Source: Rhodoferax ferrireducens T118
Lineage (GTDB): Bacteria; Pseudomonadota; Gammaproteobacteria; Burkholderiales; Burkholderiaceae_C
Length of the DNA stretch: 64,000 nucleotides
Reading direction: 5' to 3'
Assembly (NCBI RefSeq): GCF_000013605.1
Contig: NC_007908.1
Span: 3,224,001 to 3,288,000, forward strand
The notes under the pieces: model-generated
What the model saw: only the letters and a program-made list of their open reading frames with translations
Database searches by the model: none
What the model was told of the DNA's origin: nothing
Translations under genes and position numbers: made by a program
Shown: piece by piece, positions 48,900-57,685 of the stretch
How the letters are laid out: each line of letters opens with the position of its first letter
How positions within the stretch are numbered: position 1 is the stretch's first letter

Positions 48900-49673
48900 A
48901 TGAAAACCATGGGTTTCACTCAAAAAATTATTCTCGGCTTGCTGCTGGCACTTGGCTTGGCCACAATGGCTCAAGCCAATGTCGGCGGTCCAGCCTGGGA
49001 CAAGGCGCCCAACAAGACCAATGACATGGGAGCGCTGCAAAATGGCGCCAAGATTTTTGTCAACTATTGCCTGAATTGCCATTCAGCGGCGTTCATGCGC
49101 TACAACCGCCTGACAGACATCGGCCTGACCGAGCAGCAGATCAAAGACAACCTGCTCGTGACCAACACCAAAATCGGCGACACGATGAAGGCGGCCATTG
49201 ACCCGCAGCAGGCCAAGGCCTGGTTTGGCGTCAACCCGCCCGACCTCACCGTCATCGCCCGCTCCCGCGCGGGTGCCGGTGGCAGTGGTGCCGACTACCT
49301 GTACACCTACATGCGCTCGTTCTACAAGGACGAAACAAAACCGACCGGCTGGAACAATATGCTGTTTCCCAATGTGGCCATGCCGCACGTCTTGTGGCAG
49401 TTGCAGGGTGAGCGTCGCCCCATCTTTGAAACGCTCACAGAACATGGCAACGCAGTGGAAGTGTTCAAGGGCTGGGAGCAGCTCAAGCCCGGCAGCATGA
49501 CCGCCCAACAGTACGACCAGACCGTGGGCGACCTGGTGAGCTATTTGCAATGGATGGGGGAGCCCGTTCAAAATACACGGGTTCGTGTCGGCATCTGGGT
49601 TTTGTTGTTCCTCGGCGTATTCTCCGTGTTAACTTGGCGACTCAACGCTGCCTACTGGAAAGATATCAAGTAG
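48900..49673 (+). CDS. petC: Cytochrome c1 of the bc1 complex
   Basis: This 257-residue protein has a signal peptide (ALGLATMAQAN), heme c motif CLNCH in the sequence FVNYCLNCHSAAFMRYNRL, an axial Met in the FPNVAMPHVLW region and a C-terminal membrane anchor (IWVLLFLGVFSVLTW). It accepts electrons from the Rieske subunit. A stem-loop terminator follows. Confidence 0.96.
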   Translation: MKTMGFTQKIILGLLLALGLATMAQANVGGPAWDKAPNKTNDMGALQNGAKIFVNYCLNCHSAAFMRYNRLTDIGLTEQQIKDNLLVTNTKIGDTMKAAIDPQQAKAWFGVNPPDLTVIARSRAGAGGSGADYLYTYMRSFYKDETKPTGWNNMLFPNVAMPHVLWQLQGERRPIFETLTEHGNAVEVFKGWEQLKPGSMTAQQYDQTVGDLVSYLQWMGEPVQNTRVRVGIWVLLFLGVFSVLTWRLNAAYWKDIK

Positions 49674-49724
49674 TGCGGGTTTGACACTTGGGTCGCACCT
49701 GATAAGGCGCGACTTGAGTTTTGC

Positions 49725-49764
49725 GGAGTGGGGTTGCATTGAGCATCCCACTCCTTTTAGTTTC
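49725..49764 (+). terminator. Intrinsic terminator after petABC
   Basis: An 8-bp stem GGAGTGGG (49725-49732) pairs with CCCACTCC (49747-49754) over a 14-base loop. TTTTAGTTTC follows. Position between petC and sspA supports a terminator. Confidence 0.75.
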
Positions 49765-49828
49765 AGCATGACTTGTACCCAAGTCAGCGTGCAATGAAAC
49801 TATGTTTTGATTTTTAGGAGCTTCCATC

Positions 49829-50440
49829 ATGATGGTGTTGTATTCAGGAACTACCTGCCCTTTTTCCCACCGTTGCCGTTTTGTCCTGTTTGAAAAAGGC
49901 ATGGACTTTGAGATTCGCGACGTTGATCTGTACAACAAGCCCGAAGACATCAGTGTGATGAATCCCTACGGCCAGGTGCCGATCCTGGTGGAGCGTGATT
50001 TGATTTTGTACGAATCGAACATCATCAATGAGTACATTGATGAGCGCTTTCCGCACCCGCAGCTGATGCCCGGCGACCCCGTGGATCGGGCTCGGGTCCG
50101 GCTGTTCCTGCTCAATTTCGAGAAGGAGTTGTTTGTCCATGTGTCCACGCTGGAGTCACGCGCGGCCAAGAGCAACGAGAAGATGTTGGAAAAAGCGCGG
50201 GCTCACATTCGTGATCGATTGACCCAACTGGCGCCGGTTTTCCTGAAAAACAAATACATGTTGGGTGACGGTTTCTCGATGCTCGACGTCGCCATTGCCC
50301 CGCTGCTGTGGCGTCTGGATTACTACGGCATTGATCTCAGTAAAAATGCAGCGCCCTTGCTCAAATATGCCGAGCGCATTTTTTCACGCCCAGCCTATAT
50401 TGAAGCGTTGACGCCTTCCGAGAAAGTCATGCGCAAATAA
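49829..50440 (+). CDS. sspA: Stringent starvation protein A
   Basis: This 203-residue glutathione S-transferase-fold protein has the SspA start LYSGTTCPFSHRCRFVLFEK and YGQVPILVERDLILYESNII. SspA binds RNA polymerase and alters transcription under starvation or acid stress in E. coli. It is separated from petC by a terminator and preceded by TTTTAGGAGC. sspB follows 18 bases later. Confidence 0.95.
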   Translation: MMVLYSGTTCPFSHRCRFVLFEKGMDFEIRDVDLYNKPEDISVMNPYGQVPILVERDLILYESNIINEYIDERFPHPQLMPGDPVDRARVRLFLLNFEKELFVHVSTLESRAAKSNEKMLEKARAHIRDRLTQLAPVFLKNKYMLGDGFSMLDVAIAPLLWRLDYYGIDLSKNAAPLLKYAERIFSRPAYIEALTPSEKVMRK

Positions 50441-50458
50441 GCGCCTGTCCAAAGCCCC

Positions 50459-50986
50459 ATGATTGACGCCACTGACGCCCCCTCCACTCGTCCCTATCTT
50501 ATTCGGGCTTTGTACGAGTGGTGTACCGACAATGGGTTCACGCCCTATCTTGCCGTGGCTGTGGACGACAGTGTGCGGGTTCCGCGCGAGTACGTGAAAG
50601 ACGGGCAGATTGTGCTTAACCTCAGCCTTGATGCCACGAGTTCGCTGCAACTCGGCAATGACTTCATTGAGTTCAAAGCGCGCTTTGGCGGAACGGCACG
50701 TGAAATCGTCGTGCCGGTTCACCAAGTCAGCGCCATTTACGCGCGGGAGAACGGGCAAGGTATGGCTTTCCCATTGAGCACCCCTCAACCGGTTAAGGCC
50801 GCTGCATCGGCCGCAAAAAGCCTGGTTTCTGTGCCAGCCCGCGATGACACAAGCGAGCGGCCACTTGCGCCGGTTCAATTGGCGAGCGTCGAGTCGGAGC
50901 AGCCAAACGATGAGACGGGCAAAAATCCGAATCCACCCCAACCCCCGACCCCCGGCGCCAGACCGGCACTGACACGGGTGAAATAA
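50459..50986 (+). CDS. sspB: ClpXP protease specificity-enhancing factor SspB
   Basis: This 175-residue protein has the N-terminal SspB fold (TRPYLIRALYEWCTDNGFTP and ISAIYARENGQGM-like segment), a long proline- and alanine-rich linker and a C-terminal ClpX-binding tail (ARPALTRVK). It tethers ssrA-tagged proteins to ClpXP. Pairing with sspA is standard. Confidence 0.94.
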   Translation: MIDATDAPSTRPYLIRALYEWCTDNGFTPYLAVAVDDSVRVPREYVKDGQIVLNLSLDATSSLQLGNDFIEFKARFGGTAREIVVPVHQVSAIYARENGQGMAFPLSTPQPVKAAASAAKSLVSVPARDDTSERPLAPVQLASVESEQPNDETGKNPNPPQPPTPGARPALTRVK

Positions 50987-51035
50987 AGGTGGCTCGCTCC
51001 TGAAATCCAGGATGAGTCCAGTAAAATACAAAAAT

Positions 51036-51111
51036 GCCGATTTAGCTCAGTTGGTAGAGCAACCGCCTTGTAAGCGGTAGGTCGTCAGTTCGAATCCGAC
51101 AATCGGCACCA
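51036..51111 (+). tRNA. tRNA-Thr (anticodon TGT)
   Basis: This 76-nt tRNA has the acceptor stem GCCGATT/AATCGGC, D-arm GCTCAGTTGGTAGAGC, anticodon arm ACCGC-CTTGTAA-GCGGT with anticodon TGT, and T-loop TTCGAAT. CCA is encoded. The T-stem GTCAG/CCGAC contains one A-C mismatch (positions 52-62 in tRNA numbering). Confidence 0.96.
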
Positions 51112-51133
51112 CTTTACCGGTGGAAACTCTTCT

Positions 51134-51170
51134 AAAACCCGCCTTCTCCACTGAAGAGCGGGTTTTTTCT
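51134..51170 (+). terminator. Intrinsic terminator after tRNA-Thr
   Basis: The sequence AAAACCCGC, an intervening loop, then GCGGGTTTTTTCT forms a GC stem flanked by A and T runs. It lies 22 bases after the tRNA. Confidence 0.85.
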
Positions 51171-51332
51171 TGCCTGAATGAGCAGGCCTGCCGGCGGCTA
51201 AAAGCGGCCCCGGGTTCCAGCTAAAATCAGACGGCTTGAACAAGGGGAGGCACGGACTCTCGACGGGCGGCTGCAGGGCCTGCTGCTTGATGCACCTTGA
51301 GAAGGCACAAACCTTTCACAATTGGAAAATAA

Positions 51333-52121
51333 ATGAAAAAACACGTTTTGTGGTTGATGGCTGGCCTGATGGGTGCGATTGTGTTGACTGGTTGCGGCAA
51401 GAAGGAAGCCCCCGCAGCCCCGGCACCAGCCAAAGCGATTGTTATCGGTCTGGATGACAATTTCCCGCCGATGGGTTTTCGGGATGACAAGAATGAGCTG
51501 ATTGGCTTTGACATCGATCTGGCCAAAGAGGCGGGCAAGCGCCTCGGTGTGGCGGTGAATTTCAAGCCCATCGACTGGAACGCCAAGGAAGCCGAGCTCA
51601 ATGGCAACCGCATCGACGTGTTGTGGAACGGCCTGACGATCACCGAAGAGCGCAAGGCCAACATCCTGTTTACCAAGCCCTACCTCGAAAACCGCCAGAT
51701 CATCGTGGTGACCGAAAAATCGCCGATCGCGACCAAGGCGCAACTGGCCGGCGCGGTCGTTGGTGTGCAGGATGGCAGCAGCGCCGTTGAAGCCATTCAA
51801 AAGGACGCTGCAACAGCCAAGTCGATCAAGGAACTCAAGAAGTTCGGCGACAACGTCACGGCGCTGATGGATCTCTCTGCCGGGCGCCTGGATGCGCTGG
51901 TGGTGGATGAAATCGTCGGCCGCTATTACACCGGCAAGAAACCGGGCGAGTACCGTGTGCTGGAGGACAATTTCGGCACCGAAGACTACGGCGTCGGCAC
52001 GCGCAAGAGCGACACCGAGCTGTCGGCCAGGTTGAACAAGGCGCTGGACGACATGAAGGCCGATGGCACCGCCGCCAAGATTTCGACCCAATGGTTTGGC
52101 AAGGACATCGTCAAGAAATAA
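51333..52121 (+). CDS. Polar amino-acid ABC transporter substrate-binding lipoprotein
   Basis: This 262-residue periplasmic-binding protein (SBP family 3) has a lipobox (IVLTGCGK), the ligand-pocket segments LDDNFPPMGFRDD and GFDIDLAKEAGKRLG, and the WNGLTITEERKANILFT motif. The likely ligand is a polar amino acid such as cystine, glutamine or an acidic residue, but the specificity is not readable. Its gene is followed by a large hairpin before the permease gene. Confidence 0.93.
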   Translation: MKKHVLWLMAGLMGAIVLTGCGKKEAPAAPAPAKAIVIGLDDNFPPMGFRDDKNELIGFDIDLAKEAGKRLGVAVNFKPIDWNAKEAELNGNRIDVLWNGLTITEERKANILFTKPYLENRQIIVVTEKSPIATKAQLAGAVVGVQDGSSAVEAIQKDAATAKSIKELKKFGDNVTALMDLSAGRLDALVVDEIVGRYYTGKKPGEYRVLEDNFGTEDYGVGTRKSDTELSARLNKALDDMKADGTAAKISTQWFGKDIVKK

Positions 52122-52151
52122 GCCGGTCAAGTCCCGGGACTGCCACCAGTC

Positions 52152-52205
52152 ATCCGGCCATCCGGCAGGCGCGCTGTGCGTCTGCCCGGCCGGATTCTTG
52201 TTTCC
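52152..52205 (+). terminator. Large stem-loop between binding-protein and permease genes
   Basis: An outer perfect 8-bp stem ATCCGGCC/GGCCGGAT (52152-52159 with 52188-52195) encloses an inner 9-bp stem GGCAGGCGC/GCGTCTGCC (52164-52172 with 52178-52186). TTCTTGTTTCC follows. Such structures between binding-protein and permease genes commonly raise the ratio of binding protein by partial termination or mRNA protection (family knowledge; effect here inferred). Confidence 0.75.
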
Positions 52206-52223
52206 GGGCTCTGAAACCTTTCC

Positions 52224-52877
52224 ATGAACTACCTAGCCGACATCTTGCCGCCCCTGTTGCAGGGCAGTGGCATCACGCTTCAGGTCTTCCTGATCACGCT
52301 GGTGCTCGCGGTGCCGCTCGGTCTGGGCCTGGCCTTGCTCAGAATTTCACGCTTTCGCTTTCTGAGTAGCCTGGTCAACGGCTATATCTGGCTGATGCGC
52401 GGCACGCCGCTGATGCTGCAGATGCTGTTCATCTACTTTGCCCTGCCCTTCATTCCGGTCGTTGGTGTGCGTCTGCCTGACTTTCCGTCGGCGATCCTCG
52501 CCTTTGTGCTGAACTACTCCGCCTATTTTGCGGAGATCTTCCGCGCCGGCATCCAGTCGATTGACCGGGGTCAGTACGAAGGCGCCCAGGTACTGGGACT
52601 GAGCTATCCCCAGACCATGCGCCGCATCGTGCTGCCGCAAGTGCTCAAACGTATCTTGCCACCCATGAGCAACGAGACCATCACGCTGGTCAAGGACACC
52701 TCGCTGATCTATGTGCTGGCCATGAATGATCTGCTGCGCGCGGCACGCGGCATTGTTCAGCGCGATTTCACGACAATGCCGTTTGTGGTGGCGGCCGCCT
52801 TTTATCTGTTCATGACCCTGGTGCTGACCTACGGCTTCCAGCGTCTGGAAAAGAAATACGCTGTTTATGATGACTAG
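52224..52877 (+). CDS. Polar amino-acid ABC transporter permease
   Basis: This 217-residue HisM/GlnP-type permease has about five membrane segments and the EAA-loop EGAQVLGLSYPQTMRRIVLP. It also contains the typical YIWLMRGTPLMLQMLFIYF. The stop overlaps the ATPase gene by 11 bases. Confidence 0.95.
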   Translation: MNYLADILPPLLQGSGITLQVFLITLVLAVPLGLGLALLRISRFRFLSSLVNGYIWLMRGTPLMLQMLFIYFALPFIPVVGVRLPDFPSAILAFVLNYSAYFAEIFRAGIQSIDRGQYEGAQVLGLSYPQTMRRIVLPQVLKRILPPMSNETITLVKDTSLIYVLAMNDLLRAARGIVQRDFTTMPFVVAAAFYLFMTLVLTYGFQRLEKKYAVYDD

Positions 52878-53634
52878 TCCGATGATTCGCGCCGTCGATG
52901 TGCACAAGCGTTTCGGCCCGGTGGAAGTGCTCAAGGGGGTTTCGCTGGACGTCGACAAGGGCGAGGTGCTCGCCGTCATCGGTCCGTCGGGATCGGGCAA
53001 GAGCACCTTCCTGCGCTGCTTGATCCATCTGGAGACCATCCACCGCGGCAGCATAGAGATCGAGGGCGAGTCGCTGGTGGCAACCGATGCCCAGGGCCAC
53101 TGCAAATACGTGCCGGAAGCCGACATCCGCCGCGTCTGTCGCAAGATGGGCATGGTCTTTCAGCACTTCAACTTGTTTCCCCATTTGACCGTCCTGCAAA
53201 ACCTCATCGAGGCGCCGCTGACGGTGAAGACGGCGCGCCTGGATGACATCGTGCCCAAGGCCGAGGCGCTCTTACGCAAGGTCGGACTGTTCGACAAGCG
53301 CAACAGTTATCCCTCGCGCCTGTCTGGCGGCCAGAAGCAGCGCGTGGCCATCGCGCGGGCCCTGGCGATGGAGCCCGACATCATGCTGTTCGATGAGCCA
53401 ACCTCGGCGCTGGATCCTGAGCTCACCGGTGAAGTGCTGAACACCATGCGCGCGTTGGCCGAGGAGCACATGACGATGATTGTCGTCACGCATGAAATGG
53501 CATTCGCCCGTGAAGTTGCCGGCCGCGTCGTCTTCATGGACGGCGGGACCATCGTCGAAGCGCGCCCGGCGCGCGAGCTGTTTGCGGCACCAAGGCATCC
53601 CCGCACCCGAGCTTTTCTGGAGAAAATGCTCTAG
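52867..53634 (+). CDS. Polar amino-acid ABC transporter ATPase
   Basis: This 255-residue ATPase of the GlnQ/HisP type has Walker A GPSGSGKST, Q-loop MVFQHFNLFPHLTV, signature LSGGQKQRVAIARAL, Walker B IMLFDEPTSALDP and switch His VTHEM. An insertion of about 20 residues after the first sheet (VATDAQGHCKYVPEADIRRV) is typical of the subgroup. It completes the importer. A repeat copy follows its 3' end. Confidence 0.95.
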   Translation: MMTSPMIRAVDVHKRFGPVEVLKGVSLDVDKGEVLAVIGPSGSGKSTFLRCLIHLETIHRGSIEIEGESLVATDAQGHCKYVPEADIRRVCRKMGMVFQHFNLFPHLTVLQNLIEAPLTVKTARLDDIVPKAEALLRKVGLFDKRNSYPSRLSGGQKQRVAIARALAMEPDIMLFDEPTSALDPELTGEVLNTMRALAEEHMTMIVVTHEMAFAREVAGRVVFMDGGTIVEARPARELFAAPRHPRTRAFLEKML

Positions 53635-53660
53635 ACAGGCACCGGGAATGTCTGAAGATT

Positions 53661-53725
53661 TATACAAAATCAGGCTGTAGACCCCGTGTAATATACCTTG
53701 ACAGCTCCTTATTCAGGAGTATTGT
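53661..53725 (+). repeat. Interspersed repeat, copy 10, after the ABC transporter operon
   Basis: The copy contains AAAATCAGGCTGTAGACCCC, then ATATACCTTGACAGCTCCTT. The terminal stem has changed to CTCC/GGAG (53705-53708 with 53716-53719) yet still pairs, which is evidence for selection on the hairpin. Confidence 0.8.
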
Positions 53726-53890
53726 TCAAAACGCACGGATCGACGGTTGCCAGCACGCTCCCATCACACATGGAAAATACAAACATTCTTTGGCACTGAT
53801 GTCTCTAAATTTGCTCCCCGGCTCCACCGTCAAGATTAGGGTTTACCCTGCATAATCCGACACAAGGTTTCACTGAAGTCAGGTGTTGTC

Positions 53891-55729
53891 ATGAAAAAAT
53901 CGATTCCACTCCCGCCGCCGACTGAACGGCAGCTGGCTGCCGCCCAGGCGCTTGATGAAGCGTTTCACTCACAACTGGCCAAGGTCAACCTGGGTTTGTC
54001 ACCGATTTCCCTGGCCCTGGCTTACGCCGACTGGGCCATGCATCTGGCCACGTCGCCAGGGCAACAGATGCTGCTGGCACAGCGGGCGCTGGCACTGTCG
54101 CAACAAGCACTCAGCAGCCCTTGGCAGGAGCAACTCGCGTCCGATGACGCGTCCCAGCCAGCGCCAGTCGATGACCCGCGCTTCAGTGATCCGGGCTGGC
54201 GCCACTGGCCTTTCAATGTGCTCAAAGAAAGCTTCAAAGCCACCAGTTCCTGGTGGCACGAGGCAAGCCAGGTCGAGGGGGTGTCGAGCCATCACCGCCA
54301 TGTGGTTGATTTTTTTAACCGGCAGGGGCTCGATGCGCTGTCGCCCTCCAACCTGCCCGTCACCAACCCCGAAGCGATCAAGAAGGGCAAGGAATCACTG
54401 GGACAGAGCTGGCTCAAGGGCTACCAGCATTTGGCCCTGGACCTGCTGGAGCGAAGCCAGCACACCGGTGGCGCGTCCCGCACCGCGCTCAAACCGTTGC
54501 CATTCAAGGTCGGCCAGGACGTCGCCGTCACGCCGGGCAAGGTGGTGTTTCGCAATCATCTGATTGAGCTGATCCAGTACACGCCAACGACCGCTGGCGT
54601 CTACCCCGAGCCACTGCTGATTGTGCCGTCCTGCATCATGAAGTACTACATCCTGGACTTGTCGCCCGGCAATTCGATGGTGCGTTATCTGGTCGGGCAA
54701 GGGCACACCGTGTTCATGATCTCGTGGCGCAACCCGGATGCATCCGACCGCGAACTGGGTATGCAGGACTACCTGCAGCTAGGTGTGATGGAGGCCATGG
54801 CGGCGGTGAAGTCGCTCACTGGCGCGCCCCGTATTCATGCCTTGGGCTATTGCCTGGGCGGGACTTTTCTGGCTATTGTGGCGGCGGCACTGGGTGCTCG
54901 CCAGCCGCAGTCGCACCGGCGCGGGCAAGGCAAAAATCAGCACCGTCGACGGGAAGATGCGGTCGCGCTCGACACCATGCCCGAGCTGGCCAGCGTGACG
55001 CTGCTGGCGGCGCAAACCGACTTCAGCGAGCCGGGCGAGCTGGGCGTTTTCATTGACGACGATCAGCTCAAGACCCTGCGCGAGTCAATGGCGCGCACCG
55101 GTTACCTCTCGGGCAGGCAGATGGCCGGATCGTTCCAGTTCTTGAATTCGCGCGATCTGGTCTGGTCCCGCAATACGCGGCGCTACCTGTTGGGCCAGGA
55201 CGAGGTGGGCAACGACATGATGAGCTGGAACGCCGACGTCACACGTCTGCCCGAGCGCATGCACAACGAGTACCTGTCCTCGCTATTCCTCAATAACGCG
55301 CTGGCCACTGGCAACTACCGCGTGGCCGGGGTCGGGGTCGCCCTGATGGATATCCGTGCGCCGCTGCTGGTGGTGGGCACCCAGCGCGACCACGTGTCGC
55401 CCTGGCAGTCGGTTTACAAGATTCATCTGCTCACCGACACCCAGACCACTTTCATTCTGGCGGCAGGAGGCCACAACGCGGGCATTGTGTCCGAGCCCGG
55501 ACATCGAGGGCGCAGTTACCAGATGGACTGCATGGAAAAAGGTCACGCCTGGACCGAACCTGATGACTGGGCGGCGCATGCGCCTTTGTTCGAGGGTTCA
55601 TGGTGGGAGGCCATGCATCGCTGGTTGCAGGAGCGCTCCGGCAAGCCGGTGCCGCCGCCCGCCATCAACCCGGCCACTGTGTTGGGCGACGCGCCTGGGG
55701 ACTACGTGATGGCGCGCTATGCCGACTGA
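53891..55729 (+). CDS. phaC: Polyhydroxyalkanoate synthase (class I PhaC-like)
   Basis: This 612-residue alpha/beta hydrolase-fold polymerase has the lipase-like box GYCLGG with nucleophile Cys321, the Asp region GTQRDHVSPWQSV, and catalytic His in AAGGHNAGIVSEPG. The segment YYILDLSPGNSMVRYLVGQG is the PhaC core. An unusual basic insertion (RQPQSHRRGQGKNQHRRRED) follows the nucleophile helix. It polymerises hydroxyacyl-CoA into storage polyester. AGGTG precedes the ATG. No phaA or phaB is in the window. Confidence 0.92.
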   Translation: MKKSIPLPPPTERQLAAAQALDEAFHSQLAKVNLGLSPISLALAYADWAMHLATSPGQQMLLAQRALALSQQALSSPWQEQLASDDASQPAPVDDPRFSDPGWRHWPFNVLKESFKATSSWWHEASQVEGVSSHHRHVVDFFNRQGLDALSPSNLPVTNPEAIKKGKESLGQSWLKGYQHLALDLLERSQHTGGASRTALKPLPFKVGQDVAVTPGKVVFRNHLIELIQYTPTTAGVYPEPLLIVPSCIMKYYILDLSPGNSMVRYLVGQGHTVFMISWRNPDASDRELGMQDYLQLGVMEAMAAVKSLTGAPRIHALGYCLGGTFLAIVAAALGARQPQSHRRGQGKNQHRRREDAVALDTMPELASVTLLAAQTDFSEPGELGVFIDDDQLKTLRESMARTGYLSGRQMAGSFQFLNSRDLVWSRNTRRYLLGQDEVGNDMMSWNADVTRLPERMHNEYLSSLFLNNALATGNYRVAGVGVALMDIRAPLLVVGTQRDHVSPWQSVYKIHLLTDTQTTFILAAGGHNAGIVSEPGHRGRSYQMDCMEKGHAWTEPDDWAAHAPLFEGSWWEAMHRWLQERSGKPVPPPAINPATVLGDAPGDYVMARYAD

Positions 55730-56156
55730 CTCCCTCGCTCCGGACGAAGCACAACTTGAGCGTCTGCGTCAAATGGAGGCATCCATCGAGTCGCTCAATG
55801 CACGCATTGCCCGCTTGGCCATCGCCCTGGGGGTATCGTTGGCAAACGATAACGACGTGGCCGGCTTGATGAGCGAACACCACGCGCCGACGGCCGTGCA
55901 CGAGCGGCGAGTCACATCCGGGCACGCCGAGGCAGCACACGCCAGCACCAGCCCGGAGCACCGCGCGGCGCACCAACGCGAAGAGTTGCGCGGCCTGCTG
56001 GTCATGCGCTACGGTGTCGAAAAGCGCTATGTCGACGATACCGGCGTCACGGTCACTCGCCAGATCATGGTCCAGGCCGAGCAGCAGTTGGAGCGCAGAG
56101 GCTTCAAACCCGGTGTGGACGGCATTAACCTGGCACGCCTGTTTGGCCAGTCCTGA
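55719..56156 (+). CDS. Conserved protein of unknown function linked to phaC
   Basis: This 145-residue protein has a predicted N-terminal coiled coil (AQLERLRQMEASIESLNARI), a variable His/Ala-rich middle and a more ordered C-terminal part (MRYGVEKRYVDDTGVTVTRQ). It overlaps phaC by 11 bases, implying co-translation. Not recognised as phasin or PhaR. A granule-associated or accessory role is only a guess from context. Confidence 0.75.
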   Translation: MPTDSLAPDEAQLERLRQMEASIESLNARIARLAIALGVSLANDNDVAGLMSEHHAPTAVHERRVTSGHAEAAHASTSPEHRAAHQREELRGLLVMRYGVEKRYVDDTGVTVTRQIMVQAEQQLERRGFKPGVDGINLARLFGQS

Positions 56157-56253
56157 GGTCTACGCCCGCCACGCCAATCGCCACGCCGTCGCGTGACTCA
56201 ACCCTTCTATTGCCCGGTCCCAAGTCTTTTTTCCCCGCCACGTTAAACCAACC

Positions 56254-57675
56254 ATGAATTTTTCACCGCACACTGATTTGATTGAAAACGTCACTTTTGA
56301 CGAAATAACACTGGGGCAAAGCGCCCGCCTGTTGCGCACCCTGACGGTGGCCGACATCCAGGCCTTTGCCGCCGTATCAGGCGACACCAACCCGGCCCAT
56401 CTGAATGCCGAATATGCCAATGACACCTTGTTCCACGGTGTGATTGCTCACGGCATGTGGGGCGGCGCCTTGATTTCAGCTCTGCTGGGAACACAGTTTC
56501 CGGGCCCGGGCACCATTTACCAAGAGCAGGTACTGCATTTTGTTCAACCGGTTCGTGTCGGCGACACGCTCACGGTGATGGTCAAGGTGGTGAGCAAAAG
56601 TGACCTCCATAAGAGTGTCGAACTCGATTGCCAGGTACTGAATCAGAAAGGCGTGCGGGTGCTGTACGGCACGGCGCGGGTGCTGGCGCCAACCAAAAAG
56701 GTGCGCCTGCCGCGCGTCAATCTGCCACAAATCCAGTTGCATGACCCGCAAGCCCGTTTTAATGAGTTGTTGGCCTTGGGCAAGGGCATGCCCGCCGTGC
56801 GCTGCGCCGTGGTGCATCCGTGCGACGAGGGCTCGCTCAGCGGCGCCATGGACTCGGCCAGCCATGGCTTGATCGTGCCGGTGCTGATTGGCCCCGAGCT
56901 GCGCATCCGCCGCGTGGCCGAGCAGGCGGGCATTGACTTGGGTGGTGTCGAGATCATCTCGGTGCCGCACAGCCATGCCGGCGCCGACAAGGCCGCAGAA
57001 ATGGCCGCCAAGGGCGAAGTCGAGGTGTTGATGAAGGGTGGTTTGCACACCGATGAGCTGATTCACGCCGTGCTGGCCCGGCCCGAGTTGCGCACCGGGC
57101 GGCGCATGTCGCACGTCTTTCGCTTTGACATACCGCTTTACCCCAAGCCGCTGCTGATCACCGACGCCGCGCTCAACATTCGCCCCACTCTGCCCGAAAA
57201 AATGGACATCATTCAAAACGCAATCGACTTCGCCCGCATCATGGGGGTGGCAATCCCCAAGGTCGCGATTCTGTCGGCGGTGGAAACCGTCAGCCCCAAC
57301 ATCCCGTCCACACTGGACGCCGCCGCGCTGTGCAAGATGGCCGATCGCGGCCAGATCACCGGCGGCATACTGGACGGTCCGCTGGCCTTTGACAACGCGA
57401 TTTCAGCCCACGCCGCGCAGATCAAGAACATTGACTCCCCGGTTGCGGGGCAGGCCGACATCATGGCCGTGCCCGATCTGGAATCGGGCAATATGCTGGC
57501 CAAACAGTTGGAGTATCTGGCCGGTGCCTCCGGCTCGGGCCTGGTGCTGGGCGCGCGCGTGCCCATTGCCCTGACCAGCCGCGCCGACGGCCCCATGAAC
57601 CGGGTAGCGTCGGCGCTGCTAGCCCAATTAGCTGCCAATAACGCACGGCGCAACCAGCCGCGCCAGGTCTGGTAA
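56254..57675 (+). CDS. Bifunctional MaoC enoyl-CoA hydratase / phosphate acyltransferase
   Basis: This 473-residue fusion has an N-terminal MaoC hot-dog domain (residues about 10-150) with the hydratase Asp/His in SGDTNPAHLNAEYA. A phosphotransacetylase-like domain of about 300 residues follows, with MKGGLHTDELIHAVL and SHVFRFDIP. Such fusions interconvert acyl-CoA and acyl-phosphate and may hydrate enoyl-CoA. The adjacent acetate kinase 10 bases downstream fits acyl-CoA to acyl-phosphate to acid plus ATP. Preferred chain length (acetyl or butyryl) is not readable. Confidence 0.92.
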   Translation: MNFSPHTDLIENVTFDEITLGQSARLLRTLTVADIQAFAAVSGDTNPAHLNAEYANDTLFHGVIAHGMWGGALISALLGTQFPGPGTIYQEQVLHFVQPVRVGDTLTVMVKVVSKSDLHKSVELDCQVLNQKGVRVLYGTARVLAPTKKVRLPRVNLPQIQLHDPQARFNELLALGKGMPAVRCAVVHPCDEGSLSGAMDSASHGLIVPVLIGPELRIRRVAEQAGIDLGGVEIISVPHSHAGADKAAEMAAKGEVEVLMKGGLHTDELIHAVLARPELRTGRRMSHVFRFDIPLYPKPLLITDAALNIRPTLPEKMDIIQNAIDFARIMGVAIPKVAILSAVETVSPNIPSTLDAAALCKMADRGQITGGILDGPLAFDNAISAHAAQIKNIDSPVAGQADIMAVPDLESGNMLAKQLEYLAGASGSGLVLGARVPIALTSRADGPMNRVASALLAQLAANNARRNQPRQVW

Positions 57676-57685
57676 GGAGAATCAC

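Noticed and set aside
57612..57650. GCTGCTAGCCCAATTAGCTGCCAATA near the 3' end of the MaoC/phosphotransacetylase gene
   Set aside because: It shares CTAGCCC and AGCTG with the repeat, but the spacer is about 14 bases too short and no stem exists. It could be a deleted copy, but the evidence is too thin.
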